NCBI GenBank assembly: GCA_022821495.1
Contig: JAJEDN010000054.1
Span: 30,917 to 94,916 of the forward strand
Direction of reading: 5' to 3'
Source: Candidatus Poribacteria bacterium
GTDB taxonomy: Bacteria > Poribacteria > WGA-4E > WGA-3G
Length of the DNA stretch: 64,000 nucleotides
The position numbers and the translations under genes are program-made. The notes under the pieces were generated by a model that did no database searches, had not been told where the DNA came from, and worked only from the letters and a program-made list of their open reading frames with translations. Each line of letters opens with the position of its first letter. Within the stretch, counting starts at the first letter, position 1. This document shows, piece by piece, positions 42,282 through 49,906 of this stretch.

Positions 42282-43640
42282 TCAATCCTGCCACCGATTC
42301 CGGAATTGAGAGACCATTGCTTCAGGCGCACCGTGCTGTGCCAAAAAGTCCAAAAATGCTTGATAGAGTCGGCGCGCCTCCGATGTATCCGATTCAAACC
42401 GATTATTCAGTTGTTCAGGATCAGTGGGTAAATGGAATAACTGCTTCGGAGCACCTTGGTTCTCCAAAAGTAGAGACCAAGTCCCATCGGTGATACTTCC
42501 ATGCGGGCTACCACCATCAGGACTCCACCCACCGACCCAAGCACCGTGCGTCACAGTATATTCACGTCCTGCGTCGGTATCTCCCATAACAATTGGGAGG
42601 AGACTGTTCCCTTCCACTTGTGCCCCGCGTTCCGCACCGAACACATCAATGACGGTCGGTGGAATATCAACAATGCTGGTGAGTGCATCGGTGTGACGCG
42701 GTGTCGCTTCTGGATGATAAACCATAAGTGGGATATGGATAACCTCTTCATACATGCTCAGATTCTTAGCGAGCAGTCCGTGTTCGCCCAATAGGAAACC
42801 ATGATCCGCCATGAAAATCACCATTGTGTTTTCCATCAAGCCCATATAGTCGATTTTCCGAAGCAGCTGCCCGATCCAATTGTCAACCAGCGATGCCTCC
42901 GCACGGTAGAGCGCGTTGAGGCGTTCCGTTTCTCGTTCATTCATCGGATTAGGACCGTAGGGCGGATAGGTCGGTTCCGGTCCGTCGTAGTCGCTTGCAT
43001 CGAAACGCTTCAGGTACCACTCAGGAGCATCCCACGGTTCGTGCGGATCAAAGGTATCCACCATCAAATAGAAGTTTTCATGCTGATGGTTCCGCTCCAA
43101 CCAGTCGCAAGCCGTCTGCATAGTCTGCGCGACGAACGTGTCTGCTTCGGTTTGTCGAAACGCTATATTTCTCAGGTGGTTGCCGAGTCCACCGGGCAAT
43201 TTGTTCGGATGTGTTCGTGTGTACTCGCGATACTGCAACGATTTTTTCGATTCATAATCGTAGGGCTGCGTCTCTAAATGGTCCCCCTCTTGCCCGCGAA
43301 TCCATTTCCATCCGGTGAACCCACGATTGTAAAAGAAACCGTTGTTGATGTGATGTGGCGTATCCGCAATCATCATACTCACAATTCCAGCGTTCGTTAA
43401 GTCATCAGCGATGACGGGGACATCTCGCTTGAGCGGTTCCCATCCCCTCCGACAGATGCTGACTTGCCCTGTCACGAGCTCGCCTCGGATTGGAACAGTC
43501 GGAAAACCACAGACGTATGCTTTGTCAAAAACGACACATTTTTCCGCAAAGGCGTTCAGGGACGGTGTGTATCCCTTTCCGCCATAAATAGCGAGATTAT
43601 CGCGTCGAAACGTATCTGAAATAATGTGGATAATATTCAT
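42282..43640 (-). CDS. sulfatase-family hydrolase with Thr at the nucleophile position
   Basis: 452 residues with GGAGAAA before the ATG. The alkaline-phosphatase/sulfatase fold is clear: 'IIHIISDTFRRDNLAIYGG' (metal Asp9), 'MVDTFDPHEPWDAPEWYL', 'VIFMADHGFLLGEHGLLAKN' (metal Asp-His) and 'IPLMVYHPE'. The sulfatase signature C/S-x-P-x-R reads T48-V-P-I-R52. Cys or Ser here is oxidised to formylglycine in true sulfatases. Thr cannot be converted that way, but it is the nucleophile in related phosphodiesterases and phosphonate hydrolases. No signal peptide is seen. It may be a cytosolic phospho- or sulfo-ester hydrolase. Confidence 0.85.
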   Translation of the reverse strand: MNIIHIISDTFRRDNLAIYGGKGYTPSLNAFAEKCVVFDKAYVCGFPTVPIRGELVTGQVSICRRGWEPLKRDVPVIADDLTNAGIVSMMIADTPHHINNGFFYNRGFTGWKWIRGQEGDHLETQPYDYESKKSLQYREYTRTHPNKLPGGLGNHLRNIAFRQTEADTFVAQTMQTACDWLERNHQHENFYLMVDTFDPHEPWDAPEWYLKRFDASDYDGPEPTYPPYGPNPMNERETERLNALYRAEASLVDNWIGQLLRKIDYMGLMENTMVIFMADHGFLLGEHGLLAKNLSMYEEVIHIPLMVYHPEATPRHTDALTSIVDIPPTVIDVFGAERGAQVEGNSLLPIVMGDTDAGREYTVTHGAWVGGWSPDGGSPHGSITDGTWSLLLENQGAPKQLFHLPTDPEQLNNRFESDTSEARRLYQAFLDFLAQHGAPEAMVSQFRNRWQD

Positions 43641-43693
43641 TTAATTTCTCCATATTGTTTTCAAATCTTAGAAGAAAATGGCTAATCCTATTA

Positions 43694-45088
43694 TTATACA
43701 CCGCCTTCAGTTTCCAATGAAGTCTTTTCACGAGTCGCCATCTGCACCACAGCGGGTAGTAATCCATAAATGCCCCAAAAAGGAACCCCAACGGCATCGC
43801 CGTTCAAGAGATTGTTCACCGTGAAATGCACCATCAATGAAATCTCTGCTGCCATCAATCCGATAACGATAGAGCGATAAAAACCGTCGTCTATCGTTTT
43901 GAGTGCCCGAAATCCGTAGCGTAAAAATGCAAGATTCAACCAGACCCAAATACCCAATCCAACGATCCCCAATTCCGCCATCACTTGAAGGTATTCGCTG
44001 TGCGCACCGAGTTGATACTGTGCCGTGTAACTCCCAACGAGTGCCACATCTTCCTCATAAAGCATCGCGAACGCACCGTAACCTTTACCCAAGATCGGAC
44101 TTTCAAGGAACATCACAAACGCTCGTCCCCACCGCAGGAGGCGCGCCCGGTTTGACGCATAACCCAAATCCACTGTCGACGAAATCCGTTCGATAAATAT
44201 GTTATAGATACTCGGTAGACTCAGACACGTCAACAAGATAAGGCACGCGGCACCCATAAACAGAATTTTTTTATGCGTAACACCGCCTCCAAGTTGCAGT
44301 AGCATAAAACCGACTGCAACAATTACGGAGAGCCAGACCCCACGTGAAAAGCACATCAAAAGCCCCACACTAAAACAGATGAACCACGCCGCCCATAACA
44401 CGCGATCGTATTGACCATTGTCAAACAGGAAACGACTCAGACAAACCAAAAAGAAGATAGCAGTGAAGGCACCATAAACGGAGTAATTCGTAAAGGGCGC
44501 ACTCCGATAAGCACTCGTCCACTGCCACGCGTCAATATGGTAAATTAGGACAATAATCGTCCAGATAACAGCAACAGCAGCGGAAGGGAAAATAGCAATA
44601 AACAATCGTTTCAGGGCAGTTCTGTTTTGAATAACAGCATACACGATTACACTAAACAGCATGTACACTGTCGCACGCAGCGCGCCTTTGAGTGTACCAA
44701 AAAGATCGGGGGTATTGACTGCTGAAAGAAAAGTAATGAGAATATAGCAGCAGAGCGGGACGAAGAAAGGAAACGTATCTTCCGCTTTCTTCTTTTGGAA
44801 CACGTGATCAACGATTTTTTGCACGCAGTAGACCGCGACAAGCATGCCTAACAACGGTTCTGTAGGGGTTTGAATTTCAAAACTGCTGGGAAGAATATAA
44901 CGGAATGAAAACGGCAGGGCAATTAACAGCAGATAAACGGCAAGCTCCATACGGAGGAAAACGAAAACACCGGTTACAACCAGTAAGCTAAAGAGCGGAA
45001 ACGGAGTGTCCGAGTAACCGCCGACAACACCACCGACCACAAGACAGAGAATAAAAAGAAGAATTCGTTTGCCATACTTTAGAAACAT
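43694..45088 (-). CDS. O-antigen ligase/polymerase-like membrane protein
   Basis: 464 residues with about 12 transmembrane segments ('ILLFILCLVVGGVVGGYS', 'LVVTGVFVFLRMELAVYLLLIALPFSF' and others). The large periplasmic loop typical of Wzy_C/WaaL proteins follows 'RWGRAFVMFLESPILGKGYGAFAMLYEEDVALVGSYTAQYQLGAHSEYLQVMAELGIVG'. The 'GxGxGxF' and 'H(S/N)xYLxxxxELG' motifs are hallmarks of the family. It probably joins or polymerises undecaprenyl-linked glycans at the periplasmic face of the inner membrane. No Shine-Dalgarno is visible before the ATG. It is 18 bp downstream of a beta-barrel gene, so possibly cotranscribed. Confidence 0.85.
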   Translation of the reverse strand: MFLKYGKRILLFILCLVVGGVVGGYSDTPFPLFSLLVVTGVFVFLRMELAVYLLLIALPFSFRYILPSSFEIQTPTEPLLGMLVAVYCVQKIVDHVFQKKKAEDTFPFFVPLCCYILITFLSAVNTPDLFGTLKGALRATVYMLFSVIVYAVIQNRTALKRLFIAIFPSAAVAVIWTIIVLIYHIDAWQWTSAYRSAPFTNYSVYGAFTAIFFLVCLSRFLFDNGQYDRVLWAAWFICFSVGLLMCFSRGVWLSVIVAVGFMLLQLGGGVTHKKILFMGAACLILLTCLSLPSIYNIFIERISSTVDLGYASNRARLLRWGRAFVMFLESPILGKGYGAFAMLYEEDVALVGSYTAQYQLGAHSEYLQVMAELGIVGLGIWVWLNLAFLRYGFRALKTIDDGFYRSIVIGLMAAEISLMVHFTVNNLLNGDAVGVPFWGIYGLLPAVVQMATREKTSLETEGGV

Positions 45089-45106
45089 CCGTGGAACAAT
45101 TATCAG

Positions 45107-45793
45107 TTAAAATTTCATTTTCACACCAAGTCCGATTGCCGTACCATCCAAAATCAGATTAAGCGGTATCGTACCTGTTGTCTCTACTGTTTTGAGTATC
45201 CGCTTCAATTCAAGATTCAGAGCGAGGTTATATTCCCACTGAATCAGTTCTGCACCGATGAGGACATACCCGGTTGGACCAGACGAACTGTCATCGAAAC
45301 TGATACCTTGCTGTTCAATCAGATCCACCGCGCTGCCGCTAAAATCTGCCCCCAAAAAACCGATGCCTCCCCCGAAATAGATTGGGAGAAATTCGGACAG
45401 CAGAACAGGGCGGTAGATAAGTTGATATGAAACTGGAATGAGCGTAGCAGAGAGGTTCGCCGAGGTAGGCGGTGGAATATCAAGTTCCATCTGCCAATAG
45501 CCGATCTCCAAACGTGAATCCAACTCTGGTGTATGTTCAAATACAGCCGAAACCGTAGGCAACAACGCACCCGGAACCCGAGAAACCCCGACGCTCTGGA
45601 GAATATCCGTCAAGCCACCTAACTCTGGTTTATATGAAAACAGGGAGAACTGAAACGAAGGAAATCGAAGATATTCTCTGAAAAAATCTTGGACAGGTGA
45701 CGGTCGCAGCGGCGGGGTATCAACAGCATCCGCTGCCGTTAGACAAGGAATCAGGAGCAGAACGGACATGAAACATGCAAAAATCAGACGCAT
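45107..45793 (-). CDS. predicted outer membrane beta-barrel protein
   Basis: 228 residues. A signal peptide ('MRLIFACFMSVLLLIPCLTAADA') is followed by alternating strands such as 'RLEIGYWQMELDIPP', 'ATLIPVSYQLIYRPV', 'PIYFGGGIGFLGADFSG' and 'NLALNLELKRILKTVETTG', ending in 'AIGLGVKMKF' with a terminal Phe, the usual outer-membrane insertion signal. It resembles the 8-12-stranded OmpW/OmpA-like barrels by size only. No specific family recognised. It lies between the OmpA-type lipoprotein and the O-antigen ligase-like gene, supporting an envelope role. Confidence 0.7.
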   Translation of the reverse strand: MRLIFACFMSVLLLIPCLTAADAVDTPPLRPSPVQDFFREYLRFPSFQFSLFSYKPELGGLTDILQSVGVSRVPGALLPTVSAVFEHTPELDSRLEIGYWQMELDIPPPTSANLSATLIPVSYQLIYRPVLLSEFLPIYFGGGIGFLGADFSGSAVDLIEQQGISFDDSSSGPTGYVLIGAELIQWEYNLALNLELKRILKTVETTGTIPLNLILDGTAIGLGVKMKF

Positions 45794-45846
45794 AAAGATG
45801 GAGTCCTTACCCGACGGATGCTGTAGGAATGTGGTGGAACAACGGA

Positions 45847-45867
45847 GGGCGGGCAGGAGACCCGCCC
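45847..45867. repeat. GGGCGGG/CCCGCCC palindrome
   Basis: GGGCGGG (45847-45853) and CCCGCCC (45861-45867) around CAGGAGA. A similar GGCGGG/CCCGCC unit lies at 62306-62325. It could act as a terminator for the OmpA-type gene or be a REP-like unit. Confidence 0.5.
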
Positions 45868-45889
45868 CCGACGTTGAAATATAGTTAGG

Positions 45890-46762
45890 CTACATCACTG
45901 CGCCTGAAGGGAGCAGAATAACTTCAACCCTACGATTCATAGCTCTGCCTGCCGCAGTGCTTTGCGAGGCGATAGGATTCGTGTGTGCCATACCAACTGC
46001 CTCAATTCTATCGGCATCAATCCCTTTGGATTTCAGGTATTTTGCCGCCGAATTGGCGCGTGACTGTGAGAGATCCCAGTTGCTTCTGTGACTGCCGCGC
46101 AGTACCGGTGTGCCATCGGCATGTCCAACAACCTTGATCTTTGCATCCGATGCCATGAGTTGATCAACGACACCGTCAAGCATCCCTTTCGCTTTGCTGG
46201 ATAGACCGGTTTGCCCACTGCCGAAATTGACGGTAGCCACGAGCATCGGTTTTTTGGCTGCTTCCGTTGCAACCATCTCAACCTGTCCCTTCAAAGCCAT
46301 CACATCGGATTGCAGCTGCTTTATCGCTGCATCTTGTGCTTTGTCGGAATTCTCATGTGCCATGCTCTGTTTATCCAATTTGGCATCTAAATTTTTTACA
46401 GCACCCATCGACTCTTCGCTGTGTGTATCAAGAGCCTTCATCAGTTCAGCACGGAGTTGTGCGTCCTGCTCCTTGGATCTTTGTTCCGCAGCAGCGATCG
46501 TGTCAGCATCACCTTGCTGGGATGCGGCAATCGCCTCATCCTTCGCTTTGGAAATTGCCTCTGCACTATCTTTACTATGCTGATCAACTTTGCCCTCTAA
46601 CATCGTCATTTTGTTTGACATGTCAGAGTTGCTCTGCTCTATTTGTGAAACATGTTCGTTCTTCCACATTTCAAACTCTTCTTGGTTCAACTTGCCGCAG
46701 CTACTAACAACAAGCGCAACTCCGAGAAGAGCGATAAGTGTGAAAGCGGTTCTACTTAGCAT
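45890..46762 (-). CDS. OmpA-family peptidoglycan-binding lipoprotein with coiled coil
   Basis: 290 residues; AGGAGG precedes the ATG at 6 nt. The signal 'MLSRTAFTLIALLGVALVVSSC' ends in the lipobox VSSC, so the protein is lipidated. Residues ~25-165 are a long Ala/Gln/Lys/Asp-rich coiled coil ('SKAKDEAIAASQQGDADTIAAAEQRSKEQDAQL'). Residues 170-290 are an OmpA C-terminal domain: 'ATVNFGSGQTGLSSKAKGMLDGVVDQLM', 'IKVVGHADGTPV', 'NWDLSQSRANSAAKYLKSKGI' and 'NRRVEVILLP', with the Asp and Arg that hold diaminopimelate. It likely tethers the outer membrane to peptidoglycan, as Lpp/Pal do. It is preceded by a long leader. Confidence 0.9.
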   Translation of the reverse strand: MLSRTAFTLIALLGVALVVSSCGKLNQEEFEMWKNEHVSQIEQSNSDMSNKMTMLEGKVDQHSKDSAEAISKAKDEAIAASQQGDADTIAAAEQRSKEQDAQLRAELMKALDTHSEESMGAVKNLDAKLDKQSMAHENSDKAQDAAIKQLQSDVMALKGQVEMVATEAAKKPMLVATVNFGSGQTGLSSKAKGMLDGVVDQLMASDAKIKVVGHADGTPVLRGSHRSNWDLSQSRANSAAKYLKSKGIDADRIEAVGMAHTNPIASQSTAAGRAMNRRVEVILLPSGAVM

Positions 46763-47022
46763 GGATTCCTCCTAATTTTTTACGACAATTTAGGGCGTCG
46801 CTTGCGAACCGGTATTAAGGTGTCGGTTTTCAAGTTACGCAAAAACTTAATGGATTCTATTTTCTTGGAATTCTTCTCAAATCCGGTTTTGGACGTATGT
46901 ATGCAAACGGAATAATTACCTGGATGCAATCAATAGTTTTCAATGCCCGAAACTGCATCGCGAACTTGCAAAATAATAGGGTAAACCTGCAAGCAATTTA
47001 TTCCCACAGGTCCTTTTAATAT
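46763..47022 (-). promoter_or_regulatory. long 5' leader of the OmpA-type gene
   Basis: The promoter at 47023-47052 would give an mRNA leader of about 250 nt before the AGGAGG site. No known riboswitch or RNA motif is recognised in it, and no small ORF with a ribosome site is seen. Confidence 0.4.
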
Positions 47023-47052
47023 ATTATATCACTTTTTTCCAAAAAAAGTCAA
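47023..47052 (-). promoter_or_regulatory. strong promoter of the OmpA-type gene
   Basis: On the minus strand TTGACT (47052-47047), 18-bp spacer, TATAAT (47028-47023). Confidence 0.7.
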
Positions 47053-47101
47053 AAGTTTTTTTCAAGTGTGTTAAAACGCGAGGATCAGATTTTAAAATCC
47101 C

Positions 47102-47131
47102 TTGATTTTTTGACGCTAAATAAGGTAAAAT
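47102..47131 (+). promoter_or_regulatory. candidate promoter of the M48 protease gene
   Basis: TTGATT (47102-47107), 18-bp spacer, TAAAAT (47126-47131). A GTAGCACTAC palindrome and TTAGGAATT lie between it and the ATG. Confidence 0.45.
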
Positions 47132-47207
47132 GCAGTATTCGCTCTTCTTAGAAAACAATTATAGTCCGCGTACTTTGTAGCACTACAAATTAGGAATTAC
47201 CAACAGC

Positions 47208-48560
47208 ATGGGACAGATCAGCATTATCCTCATCGCCGGTTTACTCTTTCTCTTCTCCTTTGAACCACCACAGACAAACACAAACATCAGCGATATGCAG
47301 GTGATTCTATGGACAATTGTATTAACAGGTGTTCCTGTGCTTATTGCGTGCTTCGCGACCTTCTACGTCGCGCGAACTTTTCCCGCGGACAAAGAAGAGA
47401 ACTTACCGAAACTCTATCTCCTGCGACGTTTCATGATTGTTTTCGAATGTATTAGCTTAGCAGCATACTTGTGCAATTTGTATCTGCTAAATTTACCTGC
47501 CCTGATTCATAAACACTTCGCATTCTTTCCCATGGAGCAGCTACGCCAAACACTCGCATTGCTGCCCCTTCTGATAGGGCTTATCTGTATCCGATTGGCA
47601 TTCTATCAAGTGAACCGACCCCAACCCGGACATTACCGAGAGATTACGACGCTGCAATTCAAGTTTTTACTCTTTCCACTGCTGCCAATGTTAATTTACC
47701 TCGCCGCAATAGACGCTGTGCAGTGGCTTCCATATTCAGCGAAAGCGTTCATTTTCGAGCGTCCTTATGTTCTAATAGGATTGATCTTGCCTGTGATTGC
47801 ATCCGCTTATATCCTCGCGCCATTACTCATGCAGTTTCTATGGAAAACGGAGCCGCTGACTGTGGGTTCAGCATTGAAGGGAAAATTGGATCAGTTGACG
47901 AAACAGAGTGGGATAAAATATCGGGACATTGTCGTGTGGCAAACCGGTTCATTGTCAATAGCAAACGCTGCTGTTGCGGGGACTTTTCCATGGAACAGGC
48001 GAATTTTTTTGACAGATGCACTTCTCGAATACTTTACAGATGAAGAAATCGAAACCGTCGTTGCCCACGAACTTGGACATATCCGCTACAGACACATCCC
48101 GACATATATGCTTTTTTCGCTTTTCTATCTATTGAGTTATCCGTTCTTCTACGCCCTTGTTGAAGAACCTTTGGTAACATACTTCGGCGGATCGCAAGTC
48201 CTACCGACAGTATGCTGGTTAACTTTTTTAATCGTCTACTTCGTGTTCATCTTTCGGTATTTGTCAAGGCGTTGTGAACATCAAGCAGATCTATACGCGG
48301 CTGCCCTCACAGCAAAACCCGAAGCGTTCAAAACGGCGTTGATGAAACTCGCTGTGTTGAACTCAGTCCCGAAATCAATTCGACGGTTTTTTGAGATGTT
48401 CAATACACACCCGTCTATCCACCGACGGATTGATTTCATCAATCAGTGGATAGAACAAAGCACCACAATCCAACGCTATAAAAACTATCTGCTTGAAGTC
48501 AAAATTTTAATCGCATTGCTCCCGATATTCGGCATCCTCGCATTGATGCTGCTTCGATAA
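47208..48560 (+). CDS. M48 family membrane metalloprotease (HtpX/Ste24-like)
   Basis: 450 residues with six or seven transmembrane segments. The zinc site is complete: HELGH at residues 287-291 in 'ETVVAHELGHIRYRHIP' and the third ligand E357 in 'LSRRCEHQADLYAAAL'. Just before it lies the strand 'AGTFPWNRRIFLTDALLEYFTDEEI', standard for M48. The C-terminal 'FEMFNTHPSIHRRIDFIN' matches the conserved H-P-x-x-x-x-R-I-x segment. It probably degrades misfolded membrane proteins on the cytoplasmic side. The N-terminal membrane region is longer than in HtpX (~290 aa), closer to Ste24-type size. Confidence 0.9.
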   Translation: MGQISIILIAGLLFLFSFEPPQTNTNISDMQVILWTIVLTGVPVLIACFATFYVARTFPADKEENLPKLYLLRRFMIVFECISLAAYLCNLYLLNLPALIHKHFAFFPMEQLRQTLALLPLLIGLICIRLAFYQVNRPQPGHYREITTLQFKFLLFPLLPMLIYLAAIDAVQWLPYSAKAFIFERPYVLIGLILPVIASAYILAPLLMQFLWKTEPLTVGSALKGKLDQLTKQSGIKYRDIVVWQTGSLSIANAAVAGTFPWNRRIFLTDALLEYFTDEEIETVVAHELGHIRYRHIPTYMLFSLFYLLSYPFFYALVEEPLVTYFGGSQVLPTVCWLTFLIVYFVFIFRYLSRRCEHQADLYAAALTAKPEAFKTALMKLAVLNSVPKSIRRFFEMFNTHPSIHRRIDFINQWIEQSTTIQRYKNYLLEVKILIALLPIFGILALMLLR

Positions 48561-48614
48561 GATATAAATCCGACACCTTAAATTCTGTGAAAAAGCAGCA
48601 CTTTCATAAACGCC

Positions 48615-48956
48615 TTAGCCGGGAGTTTGTTCCTCTTCCGTATCTTCACGAACCGGTGTGGATTCCAACTCTATATCGTCTTCAATCGCAAATTGCAATC
48701 GCTCTACCATCCGGTGCAGCGGCAATTCAAACTCTTCCTGAAGGCGACGTTTTTCATCAGCGATATGGAATGCGACCAGCAACGGAACCCTTGCCTCATC
48801 AAAACCTCTTCTGAGATAAGATTCAACTAAATTTTTGACATAATCAACCAACTCAGTGATGGCTTCCGACGTTAATTCCTCAGTCGGTTTGATAGTATAA
48901 GGTGTTCCGAGTATAACGAATCGGATCGGCTTAAGTTCTTGTTCTTGCTGTTCCAT
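48615..48956 (-). CDS. ZapA-like cell division protein
   Basis: 113 residues. The order of elements fits ZapA: an N-terminal beta hairpin 'PIRFVILGTPYTIKPTEELTSE', a helix 'AITELVDYVKNLVESYL' and a long C-terminal helix 'PLLVAFHIADEKRRLQEEFELPLHRMVERLQFAIED', ending in an acidic tail. ZapA promotes bundling of FtsZ filaments. The match is by pattern, not by strict motif, so the name is tentative. AAAGGGG lies 14 nt before the ATG, rather far. It is convergent with the M48 protease gene and is the last gene of a minus-strand run. Confidence 0.6.
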   Translation of the reverse strand: MEQQEQELKPIRFVILGTPYTIKPTEELTSEAITELVDYVKNLVESYLRRGFDEARVPLLVAFHIADEKRRLQEEFELPLHRMVERLQFAIEDDIELESTPVREDTEEEQTPG

Positions 48957-49024
48957 TATATTGTTATTGACCCCTTTCCTATTTCTTAGAGACCAGATGA
49001 AATTATAAAATTATTCTAAAGCGC

Positions 49025-49885
49025 CTATATAGAGAGTGCCTGACGCATTGTCTCCGTACACGGCGCGATACCTGTCCATTTTTCGAAAGCGATAGCCCCC
49101 TGATGAACTAACATACCAATACCACCAAGGGTTTGGCAACCACACTCCGTAGCAGCTTGCATCAAAGGTGTCACCGGCGGTGTATACACAATGTCGTAAA
49201 CGATAGCATTCGGTTGAAGCCAGTCGGCAGAAATTAACAGCGGATGTGTTGTATCCATGCTCGCCGTTGCAGTATTGAGGAGGAGCGCGCTCTGACGCAC
49301 AGCAGCTGGCAAACGGGCATCCGTCAATCCCATTCCCTGCATAGCGACATCTGTTTTTTGATGCATCTCTTCTGCTAAGGAGACAGCCTTCTCCACTGTC
49401 CGATTCGCAATTATGATTGAGGCTACACCTGCGAGTGCCAACGCAACGACCACCGCTCTTGCAGCACCGCCTGCGCCTAAGACAACAACACCTTCACCTA
49501 CGGGTACAGACATATCTCCGTTTTCTTCCAAAGCTCTCAAAACACCCGGGGCATCCGTATTATCACCATGTATCTCATCGCCAACAAAGGTGAGCGTATT
49601 CACTGCCCCGATGAGATCCGCTTCTCGCGAAACCGATGTGAGATACGGAATGACAGCTTGTTTATGCGGAAGTGTTACATTAATGCCAACGACGTTAATC
49701 GCTTTAAACCCTGCAATTGCGTCCCCTAAATCATTCGGACGCACATGAAAAGGAATATAGACATAATCCAGTCCTGCTTTGGCAAAAGCGGCGTTGTGCA
49801 TTTGAGGTGAACGACTGTGTTCAACAGGATCACCAATAACACCCACAATACGAGTGTGTCCTGTCAGTAAGTGTCGAGCGTGCAT
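49025..49885 (-). CDS. aroE: shikimate dehydrogenase
   Basis: 286 residues, normal length. 'GVIGDPVEHSRSPQMHNAAFAKAGLDYVYIPFHV' is the substrate-binding start with S-x-S-P. The catalytic Lys is in 'GINVTLPHKQAVIPYL', and the Asp in 'GDNTDAPGVLRAL'. The NADP site is 'VVLGAGGAARAVVVAL' with 'IIANRTVEKA', followed by 'LLLNTATASMD' and 'GGIGMLVHQGAIAFEKWTG'. It reduces 3-dehydroshikimate to shikimate in aromatic amino acid synthesis. The upstream oxidoreductase ends only 21 bp away, so they are probably one transcript. Both concern aromatic compounds, though in opposite directions. Confidence 0.94.
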   Translation of the reverse strand: MHARHLLTGHTRIVGVIGDPVEHSRSPQMHNAAFAKAGLDYVYIPFHVRPNDLGDAIAGFKAINVVGINVTLPHKQAVIPYLTSVSREADLIGAVNTLTFVGDEIHGDNTDAPGVLRALEENGDMSVPVGEGVVVLGAGGAARAVVVALALAGVASIIIANRTVEKAVSLAEEMHQKTDVAMQGMGLTDARLPAAVRQSALLLNTATASMDTTHPLLISADWLQPNAIVYDIVYTPPVTPLMQAATECGCQTLGGIGMLVHQGAIAFEKWTGIAPCTETMRQALSI

Positions 49886-49906
49886 TATGCTGTACTTCTC
49901 CGAAAA

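Noticed and set aside
46194..46707. Plus-strand ORFs of 129 and 146 codons opposite the OmpA-type gene
   Set aside because: They are antisense to the coiled-coil coding region, whose biased codons create long open shadow frames.
48587..48830. Plus-strand ORFs after the M48 protease
   Set aside because: They overlap the ZapA-like gene on the other strand and have no supporting features.
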